Shown piece by piece: positions 1-14,500 of a stretch of DNA of 64,000 nucleotides (positions are counted from its first letter, which is position 1; every line of letters begins with the position of its first letter). The stretch is taken from assembly GCF_026309355.1 (NCBI RefSeq), contig NZ_JAPJZK010000002.1, forward strand, positions 29,485 to 93,484. Reading direction: 5' to 3'. Made by a program: the position numbers and the translations under genes. The notes beneath the pieces were generated by a model. That model was not told where the DNA came from, searched no databases, and was given only the letters and a program-made list of their open reading frames with translations. The DNA comes from Spartinivicinus marinus. GTDB lineage: Bacteria; Pseudomonadota; Gammaproteobacteria; Pseudomonadales; Zooshikellaceae.

Positions 1-2511
1 TGTCGACATACAGCTCACCCATGACCCCTATCGGCACCTGACGCAGATGCTCATCCAACACATAGACCTGGGTATTGTGAATCGGATAACCGATCGGCAC
101 GAAGGCATTCTCATCAACGCTTGCGTGTGTAGCACTAACCTCGTAATAACTAACGTCATTCATCTCGGTGCACCCGTAGTTATTCCATAACGTCACCTCT
201 GGCAAACTTTCCAGCACTTGATCACGAATGCTTTGTGTCAGCGCCTCACCGGCGGTGACGATACAATTCAAAGATTGCAACTCTCGCGTATCATCGAGTA
301 AGGAAGCCAAATGTGAGGGCACTAAAAACAGGCGACTCACCTGCCAGCGTGCAATGATTTGCTTCAACGCTACCGCATCTTTGACAAGCTGATCAGCCAC
401 CATAACTTGTGCCGCCCCTGCCAACAGACCACTGAGCAGCTCTTTCACTGATACCGCAAAAGCAATCGGCGTTTTTTGCAACACAACATCAGTGGCTGCA
501 AAAGGTGTTCGCTCCCATGAGGCATGTAACCAATTTAAGATTTGATGATGAGGTACCATCACGCCTTTGGGTTTACCCGTGGAACCTGAGGTGTACATCA
601 CACAAGCTAACTGCTGGGCCGCCAAAGGCTGGTGAATATCAATATCACCTGGCTGTGCATTCACTTCCGGGTTATCCAGATCCAACCAGGGGTGAACCTG
701 AGGAACGGCCGGCAGCTTTGCCTGTTGTTCGGCCTTACACAGAATTAACCCTGGTGTCACATCATCAATGATCTGCTCCAGATAGTCTTTCGGATACGCG
801 GGATCCATCGGTACGTAACAGCCGCCCGCTTTAAACACCGCTAACAAACCTATCAGTAATTCCTGGGAACGATCACTGAAGATACCCACCGGCATCTCGT
901 TCACCACACCAGCCGCCAGTAGTTGCGCCGCCAACTGGTTAGCACGTGCATTCACCTCGGCAAAACGCATCTGCCTCTCATCACTCCCAAGCTCGCTGAC
1001 ACTGATACAAGCGATGGCTTCGGGCTGACGGGCAACCTGCTGCTCAAACAGGTCGATCAGACTAGTATCACGGCTCATCATTCGCGAGGTATCGTTGAAC
1101 CGCGAAAATAGCTTGCTCTCATGACGTGTTAATACTGCGCAATCTAACAGTCGTGCCTGCGGTGTACTTACCAGTTGTTCCAGCACTTGCTGGTGATGCT
1201 TGATAAACCGTCTGACCGTCGCTTCGCTAAACAGGTCTGCAGCATATTCCAAGGAGACTTCCAGGTAACTGCCGTCACCAAAGAACTGCCAATCCAGTTC
1301 ACTCGGTGTGGTTCGGTCACCACCCAATTCTGTGCGCTTCACATGTACGCCATCAGACCATTCCACAATTTCTGACATTGGGAAGTTCTGGTGACGTAAC
1401 ATCACCGGTACCAGTGGAATCTGGCTACTATCACGTTGCATCCTCAATTCGTTGAGTAAGTGCTCAAACGGCAATGCCTGGTGGTCAAAGCCGCCCAGTA
1501 CCATTTGACGTGTACGCTGCAGCACTTGCTCCAGACTCGGGTTGCCCGACAGATCCAAACGAATCGGTAAAATATTGATGAAAAATCCAATCAGACTTTC
1601 CAGTTCTATTTGGTCACGCCCTGCTACTGTGGTTCCGATAGACAGATCTTCTCGTCCAGTGTAACGTCCCATGATGACAGCCAAACTGGCCAGCAACGTC
1701 ATAAATAAGGTGCTTTGTTGGGACTGACTGTAAGTGGCTAGTTTCCTGGCCAACGACTCGGGATAGCTGTACTGGATCATTGCCGCCCGCCAGGCTCGAC
1801 CAGCCGTACGCGGGTAATCGTATGGCATGTTCAACCCATCTTCATACCCATCCAGCGATTCTTTCCAGTAACTCAAATGGGCATCCAGGTTCTGCTCGCG
1901 CTGCCATACCGCGTAGTCCCCATAGTGGATATTTAGAGCGGGCAGTTGTGCACTCTCCCCTCGCAACCGCGCTTCGTACAACGCTTGCAAGTCTTCGATC
2001 ACAACCCCTTGCGACCAACCATCTGAGATGATGTGGTGAATATTTGTGATGAGTACGTAGTATTCCGGTGAAATACGTAAAATAGTGACGGTGATCAGCG
2101 GACCATTGACCAAGTCAAACACATAATGGGTGTTTTCATCGATCTTTCCCTGAATCTCATCTTCACTGACATCCAGTACCGGAATGTCCAGCACCATACC
2201 TTCTTGAATCACTTGTTGAGGTTCGCCACCCTGGGTCAGTACTTTAAAACTGGTGCGTAACGCTTCATGCCTGGCGACAAGATCATTAAAAGCACCACAC
2301 ATGGCATCGATAGAAAAGCGCTCGCCTTGGAAATGAACAGCTGTAGTGATGTTATAGCTGGTACGCTGATCTTCCATGTACTCATGGACAAACCAGAGAC
2401 GCTCTTGTGCATACCCCAAAGGAATGACTTGGCTGCGATCAGCAACCTCAATGACTGAAAGTTCACTGCCATCACCGGACGCCTGTAATTCATCAATCTT
2501 CTGCGCCATAC
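1..2511 (-). repeat. Direct repeat copy A (C-A block of NRPS module 3)
   Basis: This stretch matches 6424-8934 at an offset of exactly 6423 bp, which is 2141 codons, so the repeat is in frame. I found no difference from 1 to 2488; one T/C difference sits at 2489, and similarity ends after the codons for MAQKIDELQ at the PCP-C linker. It encodes a C domain and most of an A domain with the same pocket as module 1. The left end of the repeat lies outside the window. Confidence 0.95.
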
Positions 2512-5500
2512 TTTCAAGCACTGGAGACTCAAAAATTTGGGTAATAGGTAAGTCTACTTTCAAATCTCGACGCACACCGGAAACAAGCTGTATCGCCAAT
2601 AGGGAGTGACCACCTAAATTAAAGAAGCTATCCAATAACCCCACCTGCGCGACACCTAGAATTTCCTGCCAAATAATCGCCAGGCATTTCTCTGTTGGTG
2701 TACGTGGTTCAATATACTCAGCATTATCAGTGACACCGTCTTCAGGCGCTGGTAGGGCTGCTTTGTTTACAGAACCATCAGCAGCTAATGGTAAACGCTC
2801 CAAGAACACATACGCTGCAGGTAACATATAATCAGTGAGTTTCCCTTCAAGCGTATCGGCTATACTAGATGCCAATTGTTTCTTGCGAGTATCACCAGGA
2901 GCAGGGAAAACCTGCATAGTATTGCCTTGATGAGTTTCTCTCTGGTTAACAATGTAGGCAATAATTTTATATTGGCCTGTATCATCAGCTCGGTATGTCA
3001 CCACAGCATCTTGTACAGTATTGACTTCGCGCAGATAGGCTTCTATTAATCGCAAATTGATTCTACGATCCCGTAGATAATCGTTATCATCGACTCGACC
3101 TATATGCTCTAAAGCGCCATTGGACAACCATCTAACAAGATCACCAGTACGATAGAGGACCTTGCCTTCAAAGAACGGATTAGCCATAAAACGAGACTGA
3201 TTTAAAGCTGCATTGTTATAGTAACCACTAGCCATCTGATCAGCACTGACATATAACTCACCAGGAATTCCTACAGGTGCCAAATCACCATTTTCCAATC
3301 TTACATAACAATTGGCATTATCATGCGGCTTGCCAATGATCTCCGTATTTTTTTGATACGTATCAGCATCGGAAACGTCATAGCTACATAGACCGCTAGA
3401 AACCTCTTTACCACCGTACAAAGCGATCAACCGTACCTGTAAGCCCGATTTTTCAAGCTGGTCTTTGGTACGACGCATGACATCCTCCGACACACCAGTG
3501 CCGCAACAGAAGAGCATTCGCAAGGAACGGAATTGTTCAGCTGCACTTTCATTACAACTCAAATACAGGCAAAGATCGCTTAAGGATGAAATAGGCAAAT
3601 ACAAAATAGTAATGCCCCCCTTACTCACTTGTTCAGCAAGATCTTCAACCGAATCCCAATCCTGGTTAATGATATGAAGCTCGCCACCACAGACCATCCA
3701 CTGAAACATTTCTAGTACAGCCATTTCCTGCATGCCCGATGTTTTCAGTAAGAAACGGTCCTCTGAAGACAAATCCGACAACCGCTGATGCGACTGCAAA
3801 CGCGCGGAAAGTGCTTTATGGGAAACGCTAACTCCAACCACATCTCCACTGTTCCCAACACTGTAGCTAACATTCGCTAGGCTTTCGGCTGAAACAGTAG
3901 GCAGACTAGCCTTATCCTCTACCGCAAGCGGTGTCTTGCCTGACAACACCTTATCAATAAACAGTACCTTCTGCTCATCAACAGGCAAATTGTCTACCAC
4001 GTCTGAACTCGTCAGAATAACCTCTAGTTCAGACTCAAATAGAATGTGGTAAACCTGGTCTGGAGCTGTGTCACTATCTATAGCAACATAAGCGCCACCA
4101 GCTTTTAGTATGCCTAACGCACCTATTAACAGATCTGCTGAATGCTTGACATGCAGTGCAACAAGCGTGTCTTTTTTGACTCCCTGAGACACCAGATAAC
4201 TGGCGACACGATCCACTTTTTCACCTAGCTCTGCATAGCACATTGGCACATCTCCCCCAATAGCTACTTGAGACGGGGTCACATGTACGAACTGCTCATA
4301 CAAATCCAGTACAGTGGCAGCATCCTCCGTCAAAGTCTCTGGAATGGAGCGATCAAGAAACAGATCTCTTTCCGCCTGTGTAAGCAGTGACAACTGATCA
4401 ATTGAGGTGTTCGGTTTTTTGCAGACAGACTCCAACAAAACGGTTAAGTGAGTCATTAGGCTCTGAATGTAACCTTCACTAAACAAACTCGTGGCATATT
4501 CAATAAAACCGGATATACCATGACTTGTTTCAGTCAAATCAATAGTGATTTCAAATTTGGCGGTACCATTGTGCGCCATAACTGGTGTTACATCTAATCC
4601 TTCCAAGACCAAATCTGTATTTGGCGTATTCTGATAATTGAACATCACTTGAATAAACGGAGATCGTGCGGTATCCCTCTCTATATTGAAGTGATCAACG
4701 ATTTTCTCGAAAGGAACGTCTTGATGTTCGTATGCATCCAATGTTGTTCGCTTTATATCACAAAGCAACTCCGCAAAACTTGGAGACTCGCCTAAACGCA
4801 CCCTCATAACTAACGTATTCACGAATAGACCAATTAAGTCATGCAGCTCGGCATGATGACGATTGGCAATTGGACTACCAATACAAATATCTTTTTGTCC
4901 CGAGTAACGAGACAATACAATACTGAAAGCAGCTAATATCACCATGTATGCAGTGGAACCGGTTTCACTACACAATGACTTAATTTTTTGCACTAACGCC
5001 TGGTCTAAACAAAAATCAACAATGGCACCATCAAAATTCTGGAAAGGTGGACGCTCATAGGTAGTAGGCAAAACAAGCGCTTCAGCGTCCTTAAGCTGTT
5101 GCTCCCAATAAGGTAATTTTTTCGCGAACGCATCTCCCTCAAATAGCTCTCTTTCCCAATGAGCATAATCAGAATACTGTATTGCCATTGGTAAAAGCGG
5201 ATTCTGCCCACCTTTTACCAGTGCGGAGTAGCTCTTTGAGACTTCTTGCAGGAGCACAGATGATGACCATCCATCAAAAACGATATGATGAATGACAACC
5301 GACATATAGTGTGTCGTCTCATCCAATTTATATAGTGCAGCTCTAATTAGCAGATCCTTTTCCAAATCGAAAGGACGCACCGTTTCAACAGCTAAAATTT
5401 CATCGAGCTGAGCTTTGCTTTCAACGGGAATCACAGGCATTTCAAAGCGTTCTGCACTTCCAACATGCTGTAATATTGACTGCTCTTCGTCGATAAAATT

Positions 5501-8500
5501 GCTTCTCAATACTCGGTGTCGCTCAATAACCATTCGGAATGATTCTGTCAAAGCCTCAACATTTACCTCTCCCTTAAGCAACGCCATCCCCGGCGTATTG
5601 TATGGGGCTCCCTCCACAAAATTATGCAGGAACCACATTCGCTCTTGCGCAAATGTCAAAGGCAAAGAAGAATCACTGGTAACACTTACTATCGCTTTAT
5701 GTTCAACTTCCCCATCTAGCATTTCAATGTATTCTGCCAGCGAACTCACTTCAGGATTACCAAACAACACACTAAGAGGAATGTCGACAGACAATTCCTG
5801 ATGAACCCTCGATATCAACTGTGTCGCCAGTAGTGAATGTCCACCAAGATTAAAGAAGTTATCCCGTACACCCACTTTCTCTATATGCAAAATCTCACTG
5901 AATATCGCGGCCAACGATACTTCCGTTTCATTACGTGGCGCAACATATTCTTCACCATTTTCCGATGTATCCGGAGCCGGTAATCCCTTACGATCCAACT
6001 TACCATTAGGCAATTTCGGTAACGATTCCAACACCGTATATAAACTCGGCTGCATATACGTCGGTAGTTTCTCCGACAAATGTGTACGCAACTGATCAAG
6101 ATCCACCACACCCTGCGATGCCACTACATATGCCACCAACTGCGCATTTTGTGTTGTCGGTGGCCAACTGCTCACCACAGCTTGCGCAACGGATGCGTGA
6201 CCATTAAGCGCACTTTCTACCTGACGTACATCAATACGGTGACCACGCACTTTAATTTCAAAATCCTGACGTCCTAGATATTCCAAACTGCCATCTGCCA
6301 GGTAACGTACCATGTCACCCGTTTTGTACATCCGCGCGCCTGGACGCGAGCTATACGGGTTGGCAATAAAACGCTCGGCTGTTAATCCCGGCTGCTGCCA
6401 GTAACCTCGCGCCATACCAACACTGTCGACATACAGCTCACCCATGACCCCTATCGGCACCTGACGCAGATGCTCATCCAACACATAGACCTGGGTATTG
6501 TGAATCGGATAACCGATCGGCACGAAGGCATTCTCATCAACGCTTGCGTGTGTAGCACTAACCTCGTAATAACTAACGTCATTCATCTCGGTGCACCCGT
6601 AGTTATTCCATAACGTCACCTCTGGCAAACTTTCCAGCACTTGATCACGAATGCTTTGTGTCAGCGCCTCACCGGCGGTGACGATACAATTCAAAGATTG
6701 CAACTCTCGCGTATCATCGAGTAAGGAAGCCAAATGTGAGGGCACTAAAAACAGGCGACTCACCTGCCAGCGTGCAATGATTTGCTTCAACGCTACCGCA
6801 TCTTTGACAAGCTGATCAGCCACCATAACTTGTGCCGCCCCTGCCAACAGACCACTGAGCAGCTCTTTCACTGATACCGCAAAAGCAATCGGCGTTTTTT
6901 GCAACACAACATCAGTGGCTGCAAAAGGTGTTCGCTCCCATGAGGCATGTAACCAATTTAAGATTTGATGATGAGGTACCATCACGCCTTTGGGTTTACC
7001 CGTGGAACCTGAGGTGTACATCACACAAGCTAACTGCTGGGCCGCCAAAGGCTGGTGAATATCAATATCACCTGGCTGTGCATTCACTTCCGGGTTATCC
7101 AGATCCAACCAGGGGTGAACCTGAGGAACGGCCGGCAGCTTTGCCTGTTGTTCGGCCTTACACAGAATTAACCCTGGTGTCACATCATCAATGATCTGCT
7201 CCAGATAGTCTTTCGGATACGCGGGATCCATCGGTACGTAACAGCCGCCCGCTTTAAACACCGCTAACAAACCTATCAGTAATTCCTGGGAACGATCACT
7301 GAAGATACCCACCGGCATCTCGTTCACCACACCAGCCGCCAGTAGTTGCGCCGCCAACTGGTTAGCACGTGCATTCACCTCGGCAAAACGCATCTGCCTC
7401 TCATCACTCCCAAGCTCGCTGACACTGATACAAGCGATGGCTTCGGGCTGACGGGCAACCTGCTGCTCAAACAGGTCGATCAGACTAGTATCACGGCTCA
7501 TCATTCGCGAGGTATCGTTGAACCGCGAAAATAGCTTGCTCTCATGACGTGTTAATACTGCGCAATCTAACAGTCGTGCCTGCGGTGTACTTACCAGTTG
7601 TTCCAGCACTTGCTGGTGATGCTTGATAAACCGTCTGACCGTCGCTTCGCTAAACAGGTCTGCAGCATATTCCAAGGAGACTTCCAGGTAACTGCCGTCA
7701 CCAAAGAACTGCCAATCCAGTTCACTCGGTGTGGTTCGGTCACCACCCAATTCTGTGCGCTTCACATGTACGCCATCAGACCATTCCACAATTTCTGACA
7801 TTGGGAAGTTCTGGTGACGTAACATCACCGGTACCAGTGGAATCTGGCTACTATCACGTTGCATCCTCAATTCGTTGAGTAAGTGCTCAAACGGCAATGC
7901 CTGGTGGTCAAAGCCGCCCAGTACCATTTGACGTGTACGCTGCAGCACTTGCTCCAGACTCGGGTTGCCCGACAGATCCAAACGAATCGGTAAAATATTG
8001 ATGAAAAATCCAATCAGACTTTCCAGTTCTATTTGGTCACGCCCTGCTACTGTGGTTCCGATAGACAGATCTTCTCGTCCAGTGTAACGTCCCATGATGA
8101 CAGCCAAACTGGCCAGCAACGTCATAAATAAGGTGCTTTGTTGGGACTGACTGTAAGTGGCTAGTTTCCTGGCCAACGACTCGGGATAGCTGTACTGGAT
8201 CATTGCCGCCCGCCAGGCTCGACCAGCCGTACGCGGGTAATCGTATGGCATGTTCAACCCATCTTCATACCCATCCAGCGATTCTTTCCAGTAACTCAAA
8301 TGGGCATCCAGGTTCTGCTCGCGCTGCCATACCGCGTAGTCCCCATAGTGGATATTTAGAGCGGGCAGTTGTGCACTCTCCCCTCGCAACCGCGCTTCGT
8401 ACAACGCTTGCAAGTCTTCGATCACAACCCCTTGCGACCAACCATCTGAGATGATGTGGTGAATATTTGTGATGAGTACGTAGTATTCCGGTGAAATACG

Positions 8501-11500
8501 TAAAATAGTGACGGTGATCAGCGGACCATTGACCAAGTCAAACACATAATGGGTGTTTTCATCGATCTTTCCCTGAATCTCATCTTCACTGACATCCAGT
8601 ACCGGAATGTCCAGCACCATACCTTCTTGAATCACTTGTTGAGGTTCGCCACCCTGGGTCAGTACTTTAAAACTGGTGCGTAACGCTTCATGCCTGGCGA
8701 CAAGATCATTAAAAGCACCACACATGGCATCGATAGAAAAGCGCTCGCCTTGGAAATGAACAGCTGTAGTGATGTTATAGCTGGTACGCTGATCTTCCAT
8801 GTACTCATGGACAAACCAGAGACGCTCTTGTGCATACCCCAAAGGAATGACTTGGCTGCGATCAGCAACCTCAATGACTGAAAGTTCACTGCCATCACCG
8901 GACGCCTGTAACTCATCAATCTTCTGCGCCATCTCTTGTAAGACTGGTGACTGCAATAATTCCACAACAGGATATTCAACACGGAATTGCACCCTAACCC
9001 TGGAAATCATCTGCAAAGCCAGCAGTGAGTTGCCACCGAGACTAAAGAAACTATCCTGTAAACCAATAGGTTGATGAGTCAGAAGGCTTTGCCACAATTG
9101 ACATAACTTTTTCTCAGTGTCAGTAACCGGAGCCTCATAAACCTGTTTAGCCTGCACTTGTTGTTGCAGCTGCGGTATATTTTTTTGCGTAGTATCTACA
9201 ACAATGACATCACGCTGAACAGTTTGAGAGGATGTTACCTGCCAAAAGCGACTACTCTTTGAAAACGGGTAAGTTGGCAAACTGATACGACGAGGCCGTT
9301 GCAGCTGATAAAGTTTTTGCCAGTCAAGATCAAGACCTTTACACCATAAATCCAGTAATTTATCGAACTTTTTCTTTTTCAGCCACAGATCAATGGTCAT
9401 AACCATATCTTCATCTGCAGCAATCATTTCAATAGTTTTGTCAGACCCGACGGAACCAGAATATACCCCACCCTCTACAACATTTTGCAAATAAGCATTG
9501 AGTTTATCCTTAAGTGATTGAATTGAGCTAACAACAAAAGCAGCTCTATGACTCATTCCTTCACGGCCCACCTGCAAAGTGTATGCTAGACTTAGTAGAT
9601 CTTTCTCAACGAAGTTACTCTTGTCCAACCAAGCAAACAATTGGTATGCTTTTGCACGAAGTGCTTCATCGTTTTTTGCTGAAAGTATGACAGCCACAGG
9701 ACTATCGAAAACCGCAGTCTCTTCAATGGGATGAAACTCTTCAACAACAATATGAGCATTTGCACCGCCAGCACCATAGGAGGATATACCCGCCCTTAAA
9801 GGAAACTCCTCTTCGGCACCATTGAAATTTAATACCGGACGTTGCCAAGACGCATTTTTTTGCTGAACTTTAAAAGCACCAGAAGAAAAGTCGATATAAG
9901 TATTCGTTTTCTCGGCATGAAGACTGGCCACCAACATCTTATGCTTCATTTGCATTAAAACTTTCGTCAATGCTGCAATACCAGAAGCACTTTCATTATG
10001 ACCAATATTGGACTTAACTGAACCAATAGCACAGAATTGCTTATCACTAGTGTCAGCCATAAACACCTTATTTAACCCAGCAAGCTCAACTGCATCGCCC
10101 ATTGCCGTACCAGTTCCGTGCCCCTCTACATAACTGATAGTTCGCGGGTGTATATTCGCTCGCTTGATTGCTCTTCTAACAACATCGGCTTGGGAATTAG
10201 GGTTCGGTACGGTGTATCCATTTGTCCGACCACCGGCATTAATCATGCTACCTTTTATCACCCCGTAAACATGATCACCGTCAGCCACTGCCTGACTCAA
10301 GGGTTTTAAAACAACGGCTCCGCATCCTTCGCTATCCACAAACCCATCAGCATTTTCACCATAGGATCGGCACTTATTCCCCGCCGACAACATACCCTCA
10401 TTTGCTAGATTGGTTAGTTGTTCATGGTCTACAATTAAGTTTACCCCACCTGCGATTGCCACTTCACACGTTTCACTTTGTAAACTTTCAATGGCCATAT
10501 GTATCGAGGTTAAAGAAGATGAGCAGGCCGAATCAATTGCAACGCTCGGCCCATGTAAATCCAAAGCGTAAGAAACGCGATTCGCTATCGACCAGTTTTT
10601 AGCTCCTTTTTTATAGAAGCTATTCATAACACCAACGAATACCCCGACGTGTTTATTTTTGCTTAAAGCTACAGGGGTATAACCTGCATCTTCCACACAA
10701 GCATATGCCTGTTCCAAAAATAGTCTTTCCTGGGGGTCCATTTGCTCAATATCCGTTGATGCGATCCCAAAAAAATCCGCATCAAATGCATCAACATTCG
10801 CTATAAAACCACCCCAATCAGGGTATTTTTTATCTCCAGTGGAATTTTCCCAGCGCCCATCGGGGACAGGAGCAATACAATTTTTGCCCTCTTTTAAATT
10901 TTCCCAAAACTCAACATAGTTGTCAGATTCAGGAAAACGTCCGGATAACCCGATAATGGCCACATCACTATCAACACTTTCCTGTATTTTCCGAGGTGTA
11001 CCGAGACTTTCCTCTGGCGAGTTAACCCCGACATGCGAGCTGTTATCCTGTAGTGGTGTATTTAACGACGTCGCAACATTGTGTGTTACGCTTTCCCCCA
11101 GCCAACCCTGTAATCCTGAGTAATGGCGATCCATTAATGTTTCAACCAACGCTGTTATCGTCCGCGTTTCAAAGAGCAGTGTACTATCTATATCTGGCAG
11201 TACTTTTTTCAGTTCATCCGTTAGCTCCATAATAACGATGGAATCAATACCGTACTTTTCCAATACAACATCAGGATCAATTGCATGGTTTTCTATCTTA
11301 ACCAAGCTGGCAACCAAATCCTTAAGCTTACTGATTGCCTGGTTTTTTATATCAATGCGTTCTGGTCTTGATAATGCTGTTTCACCGATCGATGCTGAGC
11401 GCTGATCAAAGCCAACCCAACCAAGTAAATCCTCTCGGTTATTTTTAACCAAGGTATCAACTAAAGCTTTAATCGTCTGAGTTTCAAATAGTAACGTATG

Positions 11501-14500
11501 ATCAATACCTGGAATGCCTTTAGCGAGTACATCAGTCATTTCCATAATAACAATAGAGTCGATGCCGTACTTTTCCAGCATATGATCTTCACTAATTTCG
11601 CAGCTATCCACTTTCACCAACCCAGCCACCAAGTCTTTTATTTTGCGGGTTGTTTTGTCAATCAGCCCATCACCAGCATATTGAGAGCCGGTATTAGCTG
11701 CTAACATTTCTCCTGAAAACGCATGACCCGAAACTACATCTATATTCAACCAACGCTTTAAACTTTGAGTATTTTGGACAATCAGGGTATCCACCAGAGT
11801 TTCTATTGTCTGACTTTCAAACAACAAAGTACTGTCTATATCTGGAATCCCCTTACACAACTCGTCCGTCATTTCCATGATCATTATCGAGTCTATGCCG
11901 TAGGATTCGAGCGTTGCTTTAATTTTTATTTCGCTATCACTGACTTTAGCTAAATTCGCTATTAGTTTTTTAATCTTAGCAACCGTATTTTCCTTTAATT
12001 CATTGGAATGATCGGTTGTCGTTTCTATCTCACTGGTTGTCTTCACTGCATTTTTAGCTTGAGATATTTCTTCACCATTGCTCTTTTCGTATGCACGTTC
12101 AATATCTTTTACTTGCGCAACAAAGACTTGCTGCCCCAACTCAGCGGCCGACACTGCGGGTAAACGCCCAACAGAAAAACCTACCTCAGAGAGTAGTGTT
12201 AGCCAAGATGTGCTGCTTAGAGCTGGTGAATCGCCTGTTCTCCGCTCTGCATCTTCATATCGCCACCAACCTTCCAGCAGCCCGAAAGTCATATGCGTAA
12301 ACAGACTACCGCAAGTAATTTCGTTGACTAACAACAAACCACCAGGTCTCAATAATTCATGGGCATTTGTTATTGTACGATGCATATTTGTCGTGGCATG
12401 TAACACATTCGTTGCGAGTGCTATATCATAAACGCCACATTGCATTCCCTGCTGCTCACAACTTTTTTCAATATTGAACTGTGATGTTTTTAAATAGCCA
12501 ACCTTCGGTGCAAATGTTTCATCTGCATGCTGCAAGAAAACCCTTGATATATCACTATAACAATACTCTTCAATATGCTCGGCATAAGGTTCTAAATGTT
12601 TAAATAGTCGCTCACTGGTACCCCCAGTGCCTGCACCAATTTCAAGAATTCTTATTTTTACACGGCTATTCTGCTGGATGCGTTGTTTGATATAAGCAAC
12701 TAGAACATCACCCAAGACATCGTTAAAGTAATCAGTGACATCATTACGGTAGATACCTTCAACCAAATGCAATGACCCTGAGGGAAACATAATCTGCGTT
12801 GCTTTTTCTTTACCAGCCAAGATAGCGGTTAAAGATTTCAATGTGCAATCCAGTAAATTTACTTTATCCCGCAACTGCTCATTATCACGACTTTCTTTCA
12901 GGTAACGCTCCCATTCCTGCCATACATCAGTGATGGGGCTAACGGCTTTTTTAAGCGTACCGTTTTGCATATCGTAATAGCCAGCATCAGCCAATACTTG
13001 TAGACTGTGTTGCAACCAGCGATCATACAGGTTTGGAAAACTCTGTTGTCGCTTCCACTGTTCAACTGCTATATCACAATCAAACAACCCTATATCATTA
13101 AGGGTGCTAGCCAGCACCTCTACTAATAAAGCATCCATTTCATGGGTGTTTCGCTGACTCTGCGCCAAGGTATGCTCGGCAATACTTCTATCACTTAAAT
13201 CTACTTTATCCAGTACAACAGCACCAATATCATTATTATTCATCGTATGCTTGAAAAGACTATTCGGTAGAATTCCATTAGTGTTGTCGAATCGGTCATT
13301 GATCTTCATATAAAAAAGTTGCTGTTCTTCAGATGCAGTCAGTAAGGATTCAAGTACCGACATGGCTTCGTTAGTCTCAATAGACTCCTGTCCCAATGCC
13401 TGCATACGCTTTTGGTATTGCTCCGTCGCTACAACGCCAGTATGTCCCCAATAACCCCAGTTTATAGTTTTAACATTGGCGCCAAGTAGAGACCACGCTT
13501 TAGCATAGGCGTCCGAAAACAAACAACCCGCAGCGTAGTTACTCTGCCCTGCCGCTTTAACAACACTCTGCATGGAAGAAAAGAACAATACAAAATCCAA
13601 TGATTGATCAACAAAGGTTTTGGCCACCTGCACACTTACATCGACTTTTGCCCGCAAGCTCGCTCTAAAAGTATCCTCATCCATTCTCGCCAAACTTCGA
13701 TCCTGCAGAACGATTGTCGATACCACAACGCCATTGATATCACCGAATTTGTCCTTTATTCTTTTATATGCTCGCGCCATCTGCTCTGGATCACATGCAT
13801 CGGCACTGAGGTAATAGGGCTTACTCCCAAGTTTCGCTAAGCGATTGCGCTTTGCTTGAATTATTTCATCTTCTTCACGGCGACCGATCCAAATAACCTG
13901 AGCGTTACATTCATTGATCAGATACTCGCTGAATACCTCTCCAATTCCACCGGCACCACCAACAATAAGGTATACACCCTGTTGACAAAGAGCGCTTTTA
14001 TTATCATGTGGGATCTGTGTTTTGGTTTCGACCAAACGCGACATGAACCATTGTGCATTACGGTAAGCGATCACTTCACCGTTACAATTAGGCAACGCGA
14101 ATATAGACGACCACAGAGGATCCGACTCAGGGTTTTCCTGTAAATCTATGACACGCACGTTCCAGTGGGAACATTCTTTCGCTAAAGCGCCCATTAACCC
14201 ATGAATACTGGCATGCGCTGGGCACACTGCCTCATCACCATCCACCATCATGGTTTGCCTAGTAAGCACTATCATATCTAGCGAATGACTAGCGTACCCC
14301 ATAGCTAATAGCGCTTTAACCAAACGAAATCCCAGAACAACGCCGCTCTCTTGGGCATCAAGCATTTCAGCATTTGTAATATCTCCAGCATGGAGCAGTG
14401 GTGACCAAATAATACGCTCAATTTTGTTATCAATACCCTCAAGCTTTTGCACCACGGTTTCTATACTGTCACTGATACTAAGTTCCAGCTGCTGAATGTT

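Noticed and set aside
505..771. Short plus-strand frames inside the synthase (also 923, 1175, 1780 and their copies at +6423)
   Set aside because: They lie opposite conserved C and A domain sequence and have no ribosome binding sites or domains. Their repetition only reflects the duplication.
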